DNA of 64,000 bases from Mycolicibacterium sphagni (GCF_013337765.1 NZ_VBSB01000005.1:62001-126000), one strand, 5' to 3'. Positions 51,976 to 63,555 are shown, counted from the first letter of the stretch. Translations and numbers: made by a program. The notes: a model not told the origin generated them from the sequence alone.

Positions 51976-53109
51976 CTGCGGATAGGGCCCTTCGCCCTCC
52001 GCAGCCCGGTTGTCTTGGCGCCCATGGCCGGTGTCACCAACGTCGCGTTCCGCACCCTGTGCCGCGAACTCGAAGAAGCGCGGGCCGGAACGGTCAGCGG
52101 ACTCTATGTGTGCGAGATGGTGACGGCCCGCGCGCTCGTTGAGCGGCACCCCGTCACCATGCACATGACGACGTTCGCCCCACAGGAATCGCCGCGCTCG
52201 CTACAGCTCTACACCGTGGACCCGGCCACCACCTATGAGGCCGCCCGGATGATCGTCACCGAGGACCTCGCCGATCACATCGACATGAACTTCGGCTGCC
52301 CGGTACCCAAGGTCACCCGGCGCGGTGGCGGCGCGGCCCTGCCCTACAAGCGGCGCCTCTTCGGCCAGATCGTGGCCGCCGCCGTACGCGCCACCGAAGG
52401 CACCTCGGTCCCCGTGACGGTGAAGTTCCGGATCGGCATCGACGACGCCCACCGCACGCACCTGGATGCCGGCCGGATCGCCGAACAAGAAGGCGCCGCC
52501 GCGGTGGCCCTGCACGCGCGAACCGCCGCCCAGCGCTACTCGGGGACCGCCGACTGGGAGCAGATCGGGCGTCTCAAGGAGGCGGTGACGACGATCCCGG
52601 TGCTCGGAAACGGCGACATCTTCGAGGCCAACGATGCGCTGGCGATGATGGCGGCGACGGGGTGTGACGGAGTCGTCATTGGCCGCGGATGCCTGGGGCG
52701 GCCATGGCTGTTCGCCGAACTGTCCGCGGCGTTCACCGGCTCGCCCGCCCCGACTCCGCCGACCCTGGGTGAGGTCACCGATATCGTCCGCCGCCACGGC
52801 GCACTGCTGGCCGATCACTTCGGTGAAGACAAGGGCATGCGGGATATCCGCAAACACGTCGCCTGGTACCTGCACGGATTTCCCGCCGGCGCCGACATCA
52901 GGCGAGCATTAGCGCTGGTCAAGACGTTATCCGAGCTGGACATGCTGCTCGACCAACTCGATCGTGACATCCCGTTCCCGATGGCCGCGACCGGGCCGCG
53001 CGGGCGTCAGGGATCCGCGGCGTCCGTCACACTCCCCGAGGGCTGGCTCGACGACCCGGATGACTGCACCGTGCCTGCGGGAGCCGATGTCATGAACTCC
53101 GGCGGCTGA
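51976..53109 (+). CDS. dus: tRNA-dihydrouridine synthase
   Basis: About 377 residues, counterpart of Rv0823c. The FMN barrel starts LRIGPFALRSPVVLAPMAGVTNVAFR; the catalytic Cys is in MNFGCPVPKVTRRGGGAAL, then VTVKFRIGID, ALHARTAAQRYSG, GNGDIFE and GRGCLGRPW. It reduces uridines in tRNA. The start is unclear: no ATG, GTG or TTG lies in frame between a TGA at 51892 and TTG 52015, yet conserved sequence begins earlier. CTG 51976 is taken here; ATA 51946, overlapping the desA1 stop, is another option. Confidence 0.9.
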   Translation: MRIGPFALRSPVVLAPMAGVTNVAFRTLCRELEEARAGTVSGLYVCEMVTARALVERHPVTMHMTTFAPQESPRSLQLYTVDPATTYEAARMIVTEDLADHIDMNFGCPVPKVTRRGGGAALPYKRRLFGQIVAAAVRATEGTSVPVTVKFRIGIDDAHRTHLDAGRIAEQEGAAAVALHARTAAQRYSGTADWEQIGRLKEAVTTIPVLGNGDIFEANDALAMMAATGCDGVVIGRGCLGRPWLFAELSAAFTGSPAPTPPTLGEVTDIVRRHGALLADHFGEDKGMRDIRKHVAWYLHGFPAGADIRRALALVKTLSELDMLLDQLDRDIPFPMAATGPRGRQGSAASVTLPEGWLDDPDDCTVPAGADVMNSGG

Positions 53110-53346
53110 ACCGAGACGGTCTCGACATCAGGGCGAGCTAGCGGCCGACGGGGTTGTCTCAGTACGATGATGATCTTGTTGTGTGACCCACTGGAGTGGC
53201 GAACCCCCACCGAGTGCTGCTACAAGACATAGGACGGTTGAGACGGCCGCGCATCGGCGCCCGGCCCTTGGTGACGAGACAACCGCACCGGAATTCCCGA
53301 GCGCATCGACGCGCTGGACCGCATCAGAGTCGGAGGCGACTGGAAC

Positions 53347-55350
53347 ATGAGTGACGGCGGCAACGCCACTCCTGGCCAGCACCGCGCCCCCGACGAGGGC
53401 GAGCGGGTAACCCGGGCACCCCGATCGGGCGCGGGAGTCGCTCCATGGGAGCGCGCACCAGCACTCTCGCACCGCTCGCCGGACACCTCCCCGCCCAGCG
53501 GTAACCACACCGAAGGTGTGACCGTCGCCGACCTGATCGCCAAGCTTTCCGGCTCGACGCCCACGATCGAGCCCAACCGCCACTGCGCCGAAGCCCCGCC
53601 GCTCGTCGAGGACGCCGACGACCTCACCGTGCCCATCCCGGTGGTCATCGCCGCCTACGCCGACGAAGTGCCCGACCTCGAGGAGCTCAACCGGGCCAGA
53701 GGCCCGCTCGTGGCCGACCCCAACCCCGCTGCTCCGACTGCGCTGAAGAGCGCCAAGAAGAAAAGGACACGGGCGTTCAAGCCCGTGCTGGTGGCCGGCC
53801 GCTCCGCGGCGGCGCTGTTCGCGGTGTCCGCGCTCGTGCTAACCGGCGGTGCCTGGCAGTGGCAATCCACCAAGAACGAACTGCTGCGCAACGTCGCGGC
53901 GCTGGATCCCAACTCACGCGACATCGTCGACCCCAACGCGCAATTCGGCGACGAGAACTTCCTGATCGTCGGGGTCGACACCCGCACGGGTGCCAACGGG
54001 GAGATCGGTGCCGGCACCACTGAGGACGCCGACGGCGCCCGCTCGGACACCGTGATGCTGGTCAATGTGCCCGCCGACCGTAAACGCGTCGTCGTGGTGT
54101 CCTTCCCCCGCGACCTCGCGATCACCCCGGCCTACTGCCAGGCCTGGGACCCCGACAGCGGCAAATACGGCCCGGTCGTCGACAAGTACACCGGTCAGAC
54201 GAGTGACGACTACCGCTACACCGAGACGAAATTGAATTCGGCGTACGCATACGGCGGGCCGAAGTGCCTGGTCAAGGTCATCCAGAAGATGTCAGGGCTG
54301 TCGATCAACCGATTCATGGCGGTCGACTTCGCCGGGTTCTCCAAGATGGTCGACGCCCTCGGCGGGGTCGACGTCTGCAGCACCACGCCGCTGGACGACT
54401 ACGAGCTGGGCACCGTGCTCGCCAGCGCCGGGCACCAGACGCTCGACGGGCACACCGCGCTGAACTACGTCCGCGCCCGCCAGGTCACCACCGAGGTCAA
54501 CGGCGATTACGGCCGGATCAAGCGCCAGCAGCTGTTCCTGTCCTCGCTGCTGCGTTCGATCATCTCCAAGGACACACTGTTCAGCCTGAGCAAGCTCAAC
54601 AACGTGGTGAACATGTTCATCGACGACACCTACGTCGACAACGTCCGGACCAAAGACCTCGTCGATCTCGGGCAGTCCCTGCAGGGCGTCAACGCCGGCC
54701 GGATCACCTTCGTCACCGTCCCGACCACGGGTATCACCGACTCCGACGGCAACGAGCAGCCGCGTACCGAGGACATCCGGGGATTGTTCGACGCGATCAT
54801 CAACGATGACCCGCTGCCGGGCGAGAACGACACCAACGCGACGACGAGCCCGCTGACCGCGGCGCAGAAGACCCTCCAGGCCGCCAAGCCGAACCCCGTC
54901 GAACAGCAGGCCGATGGGACCCAGACCGAATTGGTCAACGCAGTGACGACCGATCCGCACGACATCAGCGTGCAGGTCTCCAATTCCACCGGCCAGGACG
55001 GGCTGGGCGCCACGGTCGCGGCCGCGTTGCGCGAACACGGTTTCCGCGTGCTGGACCCCGATGACTATTCGGGCAGCGCCGTCACCACGACGATGGTGAT
55101 GTTCTCGGCGGGCAATGAGCAGGCTGCCGCCACCGTCGCCGCGGCGTTCCCCGCCGCCCAGATGGAGCGGGTGGACGGCCTGAAGAACACCGTTCAGGTG
55201 GTGCTCGGGCCCGACTTCAGCGCCGTCGGGGCGCCGCCGCCGAGCGGATCCACCGTCAGCGTGCACGTCAGCCACAACTCCAAGAGCACCCCCACCGAGC
55301 TGCCCGAAGACCTCACGGTTACCAACGCCGCGGACGTCACCTGCGAATAA
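53347..55350 (+). CDS. LytR-CpsA-Psr (LCP) family protein with LytR_C domain
   Basis: 667 residues, counterpart of Rv0822c. A ~150-residue Pro-rich cytoplasmic N-terminus leads to one membrane segment (SAAALFAVSALVLTGGAWQW). The extracellular LCP domain (about 195-430) has ARSDTVMLVNV and VVVSFPRDLAI, with conserved Asp and Arg. Its end is LNYVRARQ ... DYGRIKRQQ, and a LytR_C domain (about 535-620) follows. LCP enzymes attach polymers such as arabinogalactan to peptidoglycan; this member lacks proof of activity. ATG 53347 follows GGAGG. Confidence 0.9.
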   Translation: MSDGGNATPGQHRAPDEGERVTRAPRSGAGVAPWERAPALSHRSPDTSPPSGNHTEGVTVADLIAKLSGSTPTIEPNRHCAEAPPLVEDADDLTVPIPVVIAAYADEVPDLEELNRARGPLVADPNPAAPTALKSAKKKRTRAFKPVLVAGRSAAALFAVSALVLTGGAWQWQSTKNELLRNVAALDPNSRDIVDPNAQFGDENFLIVGVDTRTGANGEIGAGTTEDADGARSDTVMLVNVPADRKRVVVVSFPRDLAITPAYCQAWDPDSGKYGPVVDKYTGQTSDDYRYTETKLNSAYAYGGPKCLVKVIQKMSGLSINRFMAVDFAGFSKMVDALGGVDVCSTTPLDDYELGTVLASAGHQTLDGHTALNYVRARQVTTEVNGDYGRIKRQQLFLSSLLRSIISKDTLFSLSKLNNVVNMFIDDTYVDNVRTKDLVDLGQSLQGVNAGRITFVTVPTTGITDSDGNEQPRTEDIRGLFDAIINDDPLPGENDTNATTSPLTAAQKTLQAAKPNPVEQQADGTQTELVNAVTTDPHDISVQVSNSTGQDGLGATVAAALREHGFRVLDPDDYSGSAVTTTMVMFSAGNEQAAATVAAAFPAAQMERVDGLKNTVQVVLGPDFSAVGAPPPSGSTVSVHVSHNSKSTPTELPEDLTVTNAADVTCE

Positions 55351-55363
55351 GCCCGCTGCGGGC
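55351..55363 (+). terminator. Short GC hairpin after LCP gene
   Basis: GCCCGC-T-GCGGGC directly follows the LCP stop codon. There is no U-tract, so at best it is a weak or mycobacterial-type terminator. Confidence 0.35.
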
Positions 55364-55381
55364 ATAGCGCGGTTTGCTTTC

Positions 55382-55403
55382 ATTCACCGTTCGTTCACCC
55401 CGC
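55382..55403 (+). promoter_or_regulatory. PHO-type box (11-bp direct repeats) upstream of phoY2
   Basis: ATTCACCGTTC and GTTCACCCCGC are adjacent 11-bp units with TTCACC in phase (55383 and 55394). This matches the direct-repeat PHO box bound by RegX3/PhoP-type response regulators of Actinobacteria. It lies 43 bp upstream of the leaderless phoY2 start. Confidence 0.7.
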
Positions 55404-55445
55404 CTGGGCATACTGAGCGCGCATGCAGAAAGTAGGGTGAATGCC

Positions 55446-56111
55446 ATGCGCACCGCGTACCACGAGCAACTTGATGCTCTGACCAACCAGCTGGCCGAGA
55501 TGTGCCGGATGGCCGGGCTTGCGATGGAACGAGCGACCCAGTCGCTCCTGCAAGCCGACCTGGTGCTGGCCGAGCAAGTCATCACCGACCACGACCAGAT
55601 CTCTGCGGCCAGCGCGCGCGCAGAGGAAGCGGCCTTCGTGCTGCTTGCGCTGCAGGCGCCGGTGGCCGGTGATCTGCGAGCGATCGTCAGCTCGATCCAG
55701 ATCGTCGCCGACGTCGACCGGATGGGAGCGCTGGCGCTGCACGTCGCCAAGATCGCCCGCCGTCGTCACCCGCAGCATGCGCTGCCCGAAGAGGTGAACG
55801 GCTACTTCGCCGAAATGGGCCGTGTTGCAGTCGAATTGGGTAACAGCGCCCGCGAGGTTCTGCTGTCCCGGGATCCGGAGAAGGCTCGTCGCATCCGGGA
55901 GGAAGACGACGCGATGGACGACCTGCACCGGCATCTGTTCACGGTGCTGATGGATCGGGAGTGGAAGCACGGTGTGGCGGCCGCGGTGGACGTGACGCTG
56001 CTGGGCCGGTTCTACGAGCGCTTCGCCGATCACGCCGTGGAGATCTCCCGGCGAGTGATCTTCCAGGTCACCGGCCGGCTGCCAGACGAAGAGGAAATCC
56101 CGACTTACTGA
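55446..56111 (+). CDS. phoY2: Phosphate signalling regulator PhoY2 (PhoU family)
   Basis: 221 residues from ATG 55446. A -10 hexamer TAGGGT (55433-55438) lies seven bases upstream, so the mRNA is leaderless. Two PhoU helical bundles are visible, with metal-binding patterns in [19 protein letters not shown] and [17 protein letters not shown]. PhoY proteins restrain SenX3-RegX3 when phosphate is ample by signalling from the Pst transporter. It is convergent with pstB, separated by the terminator at 56131-56169. Confidence 0.95.
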   Translation: MRTAYHEQLDALTNQLAEMCRMAGLAMERATQSLLQADLVLAEQVITDHDQISAASARAEEAAFVLLALQAPVAGDLRAIVSSIQIVADVDRMGALALHVAKIARRRHPQHALPEEVNGYFAEMGRVAVELGNSAREVLLSRDPEKARRIREEDDAMDDLHRHLFTVLMDREWKHGVAAAVDVTLLGRFYERFADHAVEISRRVIFQVTGRLPDEEEIPTY

Positions 56112-56130
56112 GGGCTCTGCCCTCAACACC

Positions 56131-56169
56131 CGAAAAGCCCGGTATCGCGCAGCGATACCGGGCTTTTCG
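56131..56169. terminator. Strong bidirectional terminator between phoY2 and pstB
   Basis: A perfect 17-bp stem (CGAAAAGCCCGGTATCG and its inverse complement) with a CGCAG loop. AAAA on one side and TTTT on the other suit Rho-independent termination in both directions between the convergent genes. Confidence 0.92.
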
Positions 56170-56180
56170 TTGCGTCGGGG

Positions 56181-56957
56181 TTAGCCGAACCGGCCGGAGA
56201 TGTAGTCCTCGGTGGCCTTCTGGCTCGGGTTGGAGAAGATCTTCTCGGTGTCGTCGATCTCGACGAGTTTGCCCGGCTTACCGGTGGCCTCCAGGTTGAA
56301 GAACGCGGTCTGATCGCTGACACGCGCCGCCTGCTGCATGTTGTGCGTGACGATGACGATCGTGAACTCCTGCTTGAGCTCGCCGATCAGGTCCTCGATG
56401 GCCAGCGTGGAGATCGGGTCCAGCGCCGAGCAGGGCTCGTCCATCAGCAGCACGTCGGGCTGGACCGCAATAGCGCGGGCGATGCACAGGCGCTGCTGCT
56501 GACCGCCGGACAGGCCGCCGCCGGGCTTCTCGAGCCGGTCCTTGACCTCGTTCCACAGGTTGGCGCCCTTGAGTGAGCGTTCGCAGGTCTCGTCGAGCAA
56601 CTTGCGATTGCGCACGCCCTGCAGCTTCAGGCCGGCCACCACGTTGTCGCGAATCGACATGGTGGGGAACGGGTTTGGCCGCTGAAAGACCATACCGATA
56701 GTCTTGCGCACGCCCACTGGGTCGACGCCGGAACCGTAGATGTCCTCACCGTCGAGTAAAACCGAACCCTCGACTCGGGCGCCCGGGATGACCTCGTGCA
56801 TGCGGTTCAGCGTGCGCAGCACGGTGGACTTGCCACAGCCCGACGGCCCGATGAACGCAGTCACGTTGCGCGGGGGCACCGCCAGCGAGACATCGGCGAC
56901 GGCGTGGAACGAACCGTAGTAGATGTTGACGTCTTTGAGATCTAGCCGCTTGGCCAT
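56181..56957 (-). CDS. pstB: Phosphate ABC transporter ATP-binding protein PstB
   Basis: 258 residues. Walker [10 protein letters not shown] (about 33-41), Q-loop VFQRPNPFP, signature LSGGQQQR, Walker [15 protein letters not shown] and the switch His in VTHN are all intact. It energises high-affinity phosphate import through PstC-PstA. It is the last gene of the leftward pstSCAB operon, nine bases after pstA. Confidence 0.96.
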   Translation of the reverse strand: MAKRLDLKDVNIYYGSFHAVADVSLAVPPRNVTAFIGPSGCGKSTVLRTLNRMHEVIPGARVEGSVLLDGEDIYGSGVDPVGVRKTIGMVFQRPNPFPTMSIRDNVVAGLKLQGVRNRKLLDETCERSLKGANLWNEVKDRLEKPGGGLSGGQQQRLCIARAIAVQPDVLLMDEPCSALDPISTLAIEDLIGELKQEFTIVIVTHNMQQAARVSDQTAFFNLEATGKPGKLVEIDDTEKIFSNPSQKATEDYISGRFG

Positions 56958-56966
56958 CGAAGTCTC

Positions 56967-57881
56967 CTAAACCTTTTTCGGGGCAAAGAATTTGGCGACG
57001 AAGCGTGCGCCGATGTTGAGGATCGCGATCAGCACGATCAAGGTCAACGCCGCACCCCAGAGCCGATCGGTGGGAACAGGATTGGCGCCAGCGCCAGCCG
57101 AGGTCTGGTCGTACATCATGCCGGGTAGCGAGCCCATGAACCCGTTGAACATGTCGAAGTTCATCGCCTGCGAGTACCCGACCAGGATGAGCAGCGGCGC
57201 CGTCTCCCCCATGACGCGGGCCAACGCCAGCATGATTCCGGTGACGATGCCCGACAGGGCGGTCGGAATGACAATGCGGGCAATGGTTTTCCACTTCGGC
57301 ACACCCAGTGCGTAGCTGGCCTCGCGCAGATCCATCGGAACGATGCGCAGCATCTCCTCGGTGGAGCGCACGATCACCGGGATCATCAGCAGCACCAACG
57401 CCAGCGACACCGCGAAACCGGAGCGCTGGAAGCCCAGGGTGGCCACCCACAGCGCGTAGATGAACAGCGCCGCGACGATCGAGGGCACGCCGGTGAGGAT
57501 GTCCACCATGAACGTGGTGAGCTTGCCCAGCCTCGTGGCGCCACCGTACTCGACCAGATAGATGCCGACGAAGACGCCGACCGGAATCGAGATCACCGCG
57601 CAGAACAGCCCTTGCAGCAGGGTGCCGATCAGGGCGTGGTAGACGCCGCCGCCGGCCGCGAAGGCCGTCATCCCGGCCTGGGAGTTCATCCACCACGTGC
57701 TGTCGAGAATGGTGCCAAGGCCTTTGGTGATCACCGAGTACAGCACCCAGATCAACGGCACCACAGCGACCGCCACCGACAGCGTCACCAGAACGGTGGC
57801 GGCGTTATTGATGACCTTGCGCCGCAGGCTGACCGCCTGGAAGGCGGGCGCCTTGACCGGCTGGTCCAGGGTCGAGGTCAT
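56967..57881 (-). CDS. pstA: Phosphate ABC transporter permease PstA
   Basis: 304 residues with about six membrane segments (for example [25 protein letters not shown]) and the permease EAA loop ([31 protein letters not shown]). Forms the membrane channel with PstC. It overlaps pstC by 4 bp (57878-57881). Confidence 0.95.
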   Translation of the reverse strand: MTSTLDQPVKAPAFQAVSLRRKVINNAATVLVTLSVAVAVVPLIWVLYSVITKGLGTILDSTWWMNSQAGMTAFAAGGGVYHALIGTLLQGLFCAVISIPVGVFVGIYLVEYGGATRLGKLTTFMVDILTGVPSIVAALFIYALWVATLGFQRSGFAVSLALVLLMIPVIVRSTEEMLRIVPMDLREASYALGVPKWKTIARIVIPTALSGIVTGIMLALARVMGETAPLLILVGYSQAMNFDMFNGFMGSLPGMMYDQTSAGAGANPVPTDRLWGAALTLIVLIAILNIGARFVAKFFAPKKV

Positions 57882-58951
57882 CGGGCACCCCTTCCGGCCA
57901 CCGCGGCACGGGCCGCCGAGTTGACCACGAACGTCAGGATGAACAGCACCAGGCCGGCGGCGATATAGGCCCCCGCCTTGTACTCGTCGTTGAATTCCGA
58001 AGCGGCTGAGGCGATCTTGCTGGCGAAGGTGTAGCCGGCGTCGAACAGGGACCAGCCGAACGCCTTCTGCGTGCCGCGCAGGATGATCAACAGCGCGATC
58101 GTCTCACCCAAGGCGCGGCCTAGGCCAAGCATCGCACCGCTGATGTAGCCGGAGAGCCCGAAGGGCAACACCGTGGTCCTGACCACTTCCCAGCGGGTGG
58201 CGCCCAGAGCCAGTGCCGCCTCGATCTGGCCCCGCGGCGTCTGGACGAACACCTCACGGCTGACCGCGGTGATGATCGGCAGGATCATCACCGCCAACAC
58301 GATTCCGGCGGTGAAGATCGTTCCGCCGCCGGCCACCGACGCATTGCCGGTGTCGAAGAGGAAGATCCAGCTGAGGTTGCCGTTGAGCCACACCGCGAAC
58401 GGCTTGATCACCGGGGCCAGCACGTAGATACCCCAGACGCCGTAGATGATCGACGGCACCGCGGCCAGCAGGTCCACCATGTAACCCAGCGGCCCGGCCA
58501 CCCGACGCGGGGCGTACTGCGTCAGGAAGATCGCTATACCGAGCGCGACCGGCATCGCCAGGACCAGTGCGAACAGGGAGACGAACACCGTCACCTGCAG
58601 CAGATCCAGGATGCCGAACTTCATGTGCGCGGTGTCGGTGGTGACCCAGTTGCCGCCGTAAGTGAAGAAGTTGACGTCGTTACGCCCCAACGCCGGGACC
58701 GCACGCCAGACGAGGAACAGGCCGATCGCGGCGATCAGCGCGATGACGAGAATGCCGGAGCCTTCGGACAGTCCTCGGAAGATCCGGTCGCCCAGTCGTA
58801 CCTTGGCGCTTCCGGACGGATTCGTCGGGATCGAAGGCTTGTCAGGGAAGGGTGCGGCCACAACCTCTCCGGATCCAGCGTTCGCTGGATTAGGTCCGGG
58901 TACGTCTTGGGTCACATCCACCCCATCGCTCACTGATCTCTCCATCGTCAC
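57878..58951 (-). CDS. pstC: Phosphate ABC transporter permease PstC
   Basis: 357 residues: a ~50-residue cytoplasmic N-terminus, then about six membrane segments and the EAA loop [31 protein letters not shown]. It partners PstA in phosphate import. It lies 27 bases downstream of pstS. The start ATG 58951 is accepted; an internal methionine four codons in would change little. Confidence 0.95.
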   Translation of the reverse strand: MTMERSVSDGVDVTQDVPGPNPANAGSGEVVAAPFPDKPSIPTNPSGSAKVRLGDRIFRGLSEGSGILVIALIAAIGLFLVWRAVPALGRNDVNFFTYGGNWVTTDTAHMKFGILDLLQVTVFVSLFALVLAMPVALGIAIFLTQYAPRRVAGPLGYMVDLLAAVPSIIYGVWGIYVLAPVIKPFAVWLNGNLSWIFLFDTGNASVAGGGTIFTAGIVLAVMILPIITAVSREVFVQTPRGQIEAALALGATRWEVVRTTVLPFGLSGYISGAMLGLGRALGETIALLIILRGTQKAFGWSLFDAGYTFASKIASAASEFNDEYKAGAYIAAGLVLFILTFVVNSAARAAVAGRGAR

Positions 58952-58978
58952 CGCAATCGACCTGCCTCGCCAGCGCTA

Positions 58979-60103
58979 CTACTGAATTGCTTTGACGGCG
59001 GTCAGCAGTCGCTGCTTGAACGCGTCGGGCAGCGGGACATACCCGGCCGCCGGGAGACCCGCCTGGCCGTCGTTGGCCGCCACTGTCAGGAACGACTTGA
59101 CCGCCGCGGAGGTGTCGGCGTCGTAGCCCTTGGAGCAGACGATCTCGTACGTCGCCAGCATCAACGGGTAGGCGCCCGCGGCCTTGGTGGCGTACAGCGC
59201 GTTCAGGTCCAGCTTCAGGTCGTTGCCTTCACTGGAGAACTTCGCGGAGTCGATGGCGGCCTTCGCGGAATCGTCACTCAGTGCGACGGGGCCGCCGCCG
59301 TTGTCGATCTGCGCGACGGTGAGCTTGGCCTGGTCGGCGAAGCCCTTCTCGACGTAGCCGATCGCACCCGGGGTGGCCTGGACGGCCTGCACCACGCCTG
59401 CGGTCTTCTGCGCGCCCTCACCGGCGCCACCCTGGAACTCCTTGCCCGCACCCTTGGTCCACGTCTGCGGAGCGGCAGCGGTCAGGTACTTCTGGAAGTT
59501 GTCGGTGGTACCCGAGGAGTCCGAGCGGTAGATCGGGGTGATCTTCTGGTCGGGCAGCGAGGTACCGCTGTTCAGCGCCGCGATCGCCGGATCATTCCAG
59601 TTGCTGATGGCACCGGTGAAGATCTTGGCGAGCACGTCGGCGTTGACGACGAGCTTGTCGACGCCGGGCAGGTTGTAGCCGAGCGCGACCGGGCCGAAGA
59701 CCAGCGGCAGGTTCCACGCCGGGTTGCCGGCGCAGCGCTTGGCGGCGGGATCGGTCTGGTCCTTGGACAACGCCGAGTCGGAGCCGGCGAAGTCGACCTG
59801 GCCGGCGATGAACTGGGTGACACCCGCACCCGAGCCGGTCGGGTTATACGAGAGGTTCTTGCCCGGACACTTCTGGCCCCACACCTGGTTGAACACCGCG
59901 ATCGCGTTCTGCTGCGCGGTCGAGCCCTCACCGGTCAGAGCGTTCTTGCCGCCGCAGTCGGCGGACGCACTGGACGAGCCGGACGCCGTGCTCGACGATG
60001 TTCCGGCATTGTTGTCGCTTCCGCAGGCGGTGAGCGTCAGGCCGGTGATGGCCGTTGCTGACACGGTCACGAAGAACGCCTTGCCAAACCTGTTCAGATT
60101 CAC
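58979..60103 (-). CDS. pstS: Phosphate-binding lipoprotein PstS
   Basis: 374 residues. A lipoprotein signal with lipobox LTAC, lipidated at C27, is followed by a Ser/Ala linker and the phosphate-binding fold: GEGSTAQ, NPTGSGAGVTQFIAGQVDFAGSDSALS and IYRSDSSGTTDNFQKYL, which carry the phosphate-contacting Ser, Thr and Arg residues. It delivers phosphate to PstCA at the outer face of the membrane. Start is GTG 60103. The PHO-type repeats at 60195-60229 lie upstream. Confidence 0.96.
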   Translation of the reverse strand: MNLNRFGKAFFVTVSATAITGLTLTACGSDNNAGTSSSTASGSSSASADCGGKNALTGEGSTAQQNAIAVFNQVWGQKCPGKNLSYNPTGSGAGVTQFIAGQVDFAGSDSALSKDQTDPAAKRCAGNPAWNLPLVFGPVALGYNLPGVDKLVVNADVLAKIFTGAISNWNDPAIAALNSGTSLPDQKITPIYRSDSSGTTDNFQKYLTAAAPQTWTKGAGKEFQGGAGEGAQKTAGVVQAVQATPGAIGYVEKGFADQAKLTVAQIDNGGGPVALSDDSAKAAIDSAKFSSEGNDLKLDLNALYATKAAGAYPLMLATYEIVCSKGYDADTSAAVKSFLTVAANDGQAGLPAAGYVPLPDAFKQRLLTAVKAIQ

Positions 60104-60194
60104 CTATCCCACTTTCTCCAGTTGCCCTGTTCGCCCCGGTAGGGCGCATGCACCACCCGGGAAGTTAGGCGTTCGTGGTGGACGGAACCCACCC

Positions 60195-60229
60195 GGAATA
60201 TGAACGGAAGGTGAACAGGTTGATGAACG
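60195..60229 (-). promoter_or_regulatory. PHO-type box upstream of pstS
   Basis: On the minus strand GTTCA occurs three times, at spacings of 12 and 11 bp (TGAAC on the plus strand at 60201, 60212 and 60224), forming units such as GTTCACCTTCC and GTTCATATTCC. The 11-bp phase is that of actinobacterial PHO boxes, so phosphate-starvation activation by RegX3 is expected. Confidence 0.75.
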
Positions 60230-60251
60230 GGGCGTTGCGAAATGTCGCTAA

Positions 60252-62014
<1,763 letters not shown>

Positions 62015-62222
62015 CAGACTCTCCAATGCCCTGGATACTCAATCGCCGACAGCGCCGTCGCGTTGACCCACCAGACTCATGGGCGACATATGGCCGTTAC
62101 CCGACCATGGGTCGTCTAACTTTAACCCGCTACCTGCTATTTAGCCGATCTGGCTGATTCTCCCCTGCTGTTCGAGGGTGCGCGACGGTGGAATCCCGGC
62201 GGCCGTGGGCCAGAATGTGCAG

Positions 62223-63020
62223 GTGCGAAAGCTGCTGATCACCCTGGGGGCCGCGGTCATCGCCGTGGTCGTCGGGGCCGTCGGGGCAGATTTCGGGGCG
62301 ACGATCTACGCCGAATACCGGCTGGCACGTACCGTCCGGACGGCCGCGGGGCTCTCGTTCGACCCGTCGGTGGCGATCCTGGGCTTCCCGTTCATCCGGC
62401 AGGCCGCCCGGCACCGCTTCAACGAGATCGAGATCAAGGCCAACGGGGTGGATCACCAGATGGTCGGCAGGGCCTCGCTGGAAGCCACCCTGCACAACAT
62501 CGACCTCACCGAGGCATCGTGGCTGATCAGGCCGGACGCGAAGCTTCCGGTCGGCAAGCTGGAGAGCCGCATCATCATCGACTCGGGCCATCTGGGCAGG
62601 TTCATGGGGATCAAGGACCTGATGGTGGAGGCCCCGTCCAAGGAGACCAACGACGCCACCGGCGGCACCACCGAGTCGGGCATCTCCGGCAGCAAGGGAC
62701 TGGTGTTCACCGGGACGCCGACCAAGGCCGGCATCGACAAGCCCGTCAGTGTCGCGGTCGACCTGTCGATGGGTGACACGGACCAGACCACGCTGGTTTT
62801 CACCGCCACGGACGTGCAGACCGGCCCCGGAACAGCCGACCAGGCGGTGCCCGACGACAAGAAGGCCGCCGTGCTGGCGGCGTTCAGCGGTAGCCTGCCG
62901 GGTCAGAAGCTGCCGTTCGGGGTGCGACCCACTACCGAGGGCGCCCGCGGGTCGGACATCATCATCGAAGGAATCACCGAGGGAGTAACAGTCCGCCTCG
63001 ACGGGTTCAAACAGTCATGA
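62223..63020 (+). CDS. lmeA: LmeA family phospholipid-binding protein (DUF2993)
   Basis: 265 residues from GTG 62223. CAGAAT seven bases upstream may be the -10 of a leaderless mRNA; GTG 62178 is an upstream alternative. One N-terminal membrane or signal segment (LLITLGAAVIAVVVGAVGADFGATIY) precedes the DUF2993 domain (GFPFIRQAARHRFNEIEIKANGV to the C-terminus). The counterpart of Rv0817c, a periplasmic factor needed for lipomannan mannan-chain elongation. It is divergent from glnR and overlaps thiX by 4 bp. Confidence 0.9.
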   Translation: MRKLLITLGAAVIAVVVGAVGADFGATIYAEYRLARTVRTAAGLSFDPSVAILGFPFIRQAARHRFNEIEIKANGVDHQMVGRASLEATLHNIDLTEASWLIRPDAKLPVGKLESRIIIDSGHLGRFMGIKDLMVEAPSKETNDATGGTTESGISGSKGLVFTGTPTKAGIDKPVSVAVDLSMGDTDQTTLVFTATDVQTGPGTADQAVPDDKKAAVLAAFSGSLPGQKLPFGVRPTTEGARGSDIIIEGITEGVTVRLDGFKQS

Positions 63021-63433
63021 CCTCTTACCTCACCGCGATCGTCGCCATCGCCGCCGCCTTGGCCGTGGCTGGGGTCGCCGGCGTGCTGCACAGCCGGCGT
63101 TCGGGCGTCGTGCGCGAGGCCGAATCGCCCGACGTCGACGTCAGCGACCTGGGACTTTCGGCGAGCGGGCCGACGATCGTGCATTTCAGCGCAGTCTGGT
63201 GCGGACCGTGCGCGGGGGTGCGCCGGGTGGTCGACCAAGTCTGCGCCGACATGCGTGACGTAGCTCATGTGGAGATCGATATGGATGCCAATCCGGCTGC
63301 CGCACGCAAGCTTTCGGTCATGTCGTTGCCGACGACCTTCATCTTCGATGCGCAGGGCCGTCAGCGATACCGGACGGCGGGTGTTCCCAAGGCCGCTGAC
63401 CTGCGCTCGGCCCTCGAACCTCTGTTGGCCTGA
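63017..63433 (+). CDS. thiX: Membrane-anchored thioredoxin-like protein ThiX
   Basis: 138 residues. One N-terminal membrane segment (YLTAIVAIAAALAVAGVAGVL) is followed by a thioredoxin domain with the redox motif WCGPC and cis-Pro loop SLPTTFIF. It probably reduces or exchanges disulfides at the membrane; the counterpart of Rv0816c. ATG overlaps the lmeA stop (ATGA). Confidence 0.92.
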   Translation: MTSYLTAIVAIAAALAVAGVAGVLHSRRSGVVREAESPDVDVSDLGLSASGPTIVHFSAVWCGPCAGVRRVVDQVCADMRDVAHVEIDMDANPAAARKLSVMSLPTTFIFDAQGRQRYRTAGVPKAADLRSALEPLLA

Positions 63434-63449
63434 GACCCCGGTCATTGGG

Positions 63450-63555
63450 TAGCATGACTGGCGTGTCGGCCCGCCTCGAGCTCTCGCTCACCAAGCGTCG
63501 CGCAGTTGATCTGTGCCGCGTCGCGGGTTGTTGCTGTTGTTGCTGTAGCTGCTGA
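63450..63555 (+). promoter_or_regulatory. Cysteine-responsive attenuator leader with leaderless polycysteine ORF
   Basis: A -10 hexamer TAGCAT (63450-63455) is followed seven bases later by GTG 63463, ideal for a leaderless transcript. The ORF 63463-63555 encodes about 30 residues ending in GCCCCCCSC: six consecutive Cys codons, then Ser-Cys-stop. Polycysteine leaderless ORFs upstream of sulfur-assimilation operons are known in mycobacteria as cysteine-responsive attenuators, ribosome stalling at Cys codons when cysteine is scarce opening the downstream ribosome binding site. The location between thiX and the DUF4395 gene matches that family. Confidence 0.9.
63463..63555 (+). CDS. Polycysteine leader peptide (30 aa)
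   Basis: Starts at GTG 63463 (VSARLELSLTKRRAVDL...) and ends GCCCCCCSC at TGA 63553-63555; ATG 63454, three codons earlier, lies over the -10 element and is less likely. Cys codons alternate TGT and TGC. The peptide itself probably has no function beyond sensing Cys-tRNA charge. The downstream bases 63556-63632 contain complementary GC stretches (GCCGC/GCGGC type) suitable for RBS-sequestering helices, not modelled here. Confidence 0.85.
   Translation: MSARLELSLTKRRAVDLCRVAGCCCCCCSC

Noticed and set aside
53113..53283. Repeated GAGAC/GTCTC words upstream of the LCP gene, including GTTGTCTC mirrored by GAGACAAC
   Set aside because: Short words, irregular spacing and 120-bp separation; not convincing as a regulatory structure without conservation data.
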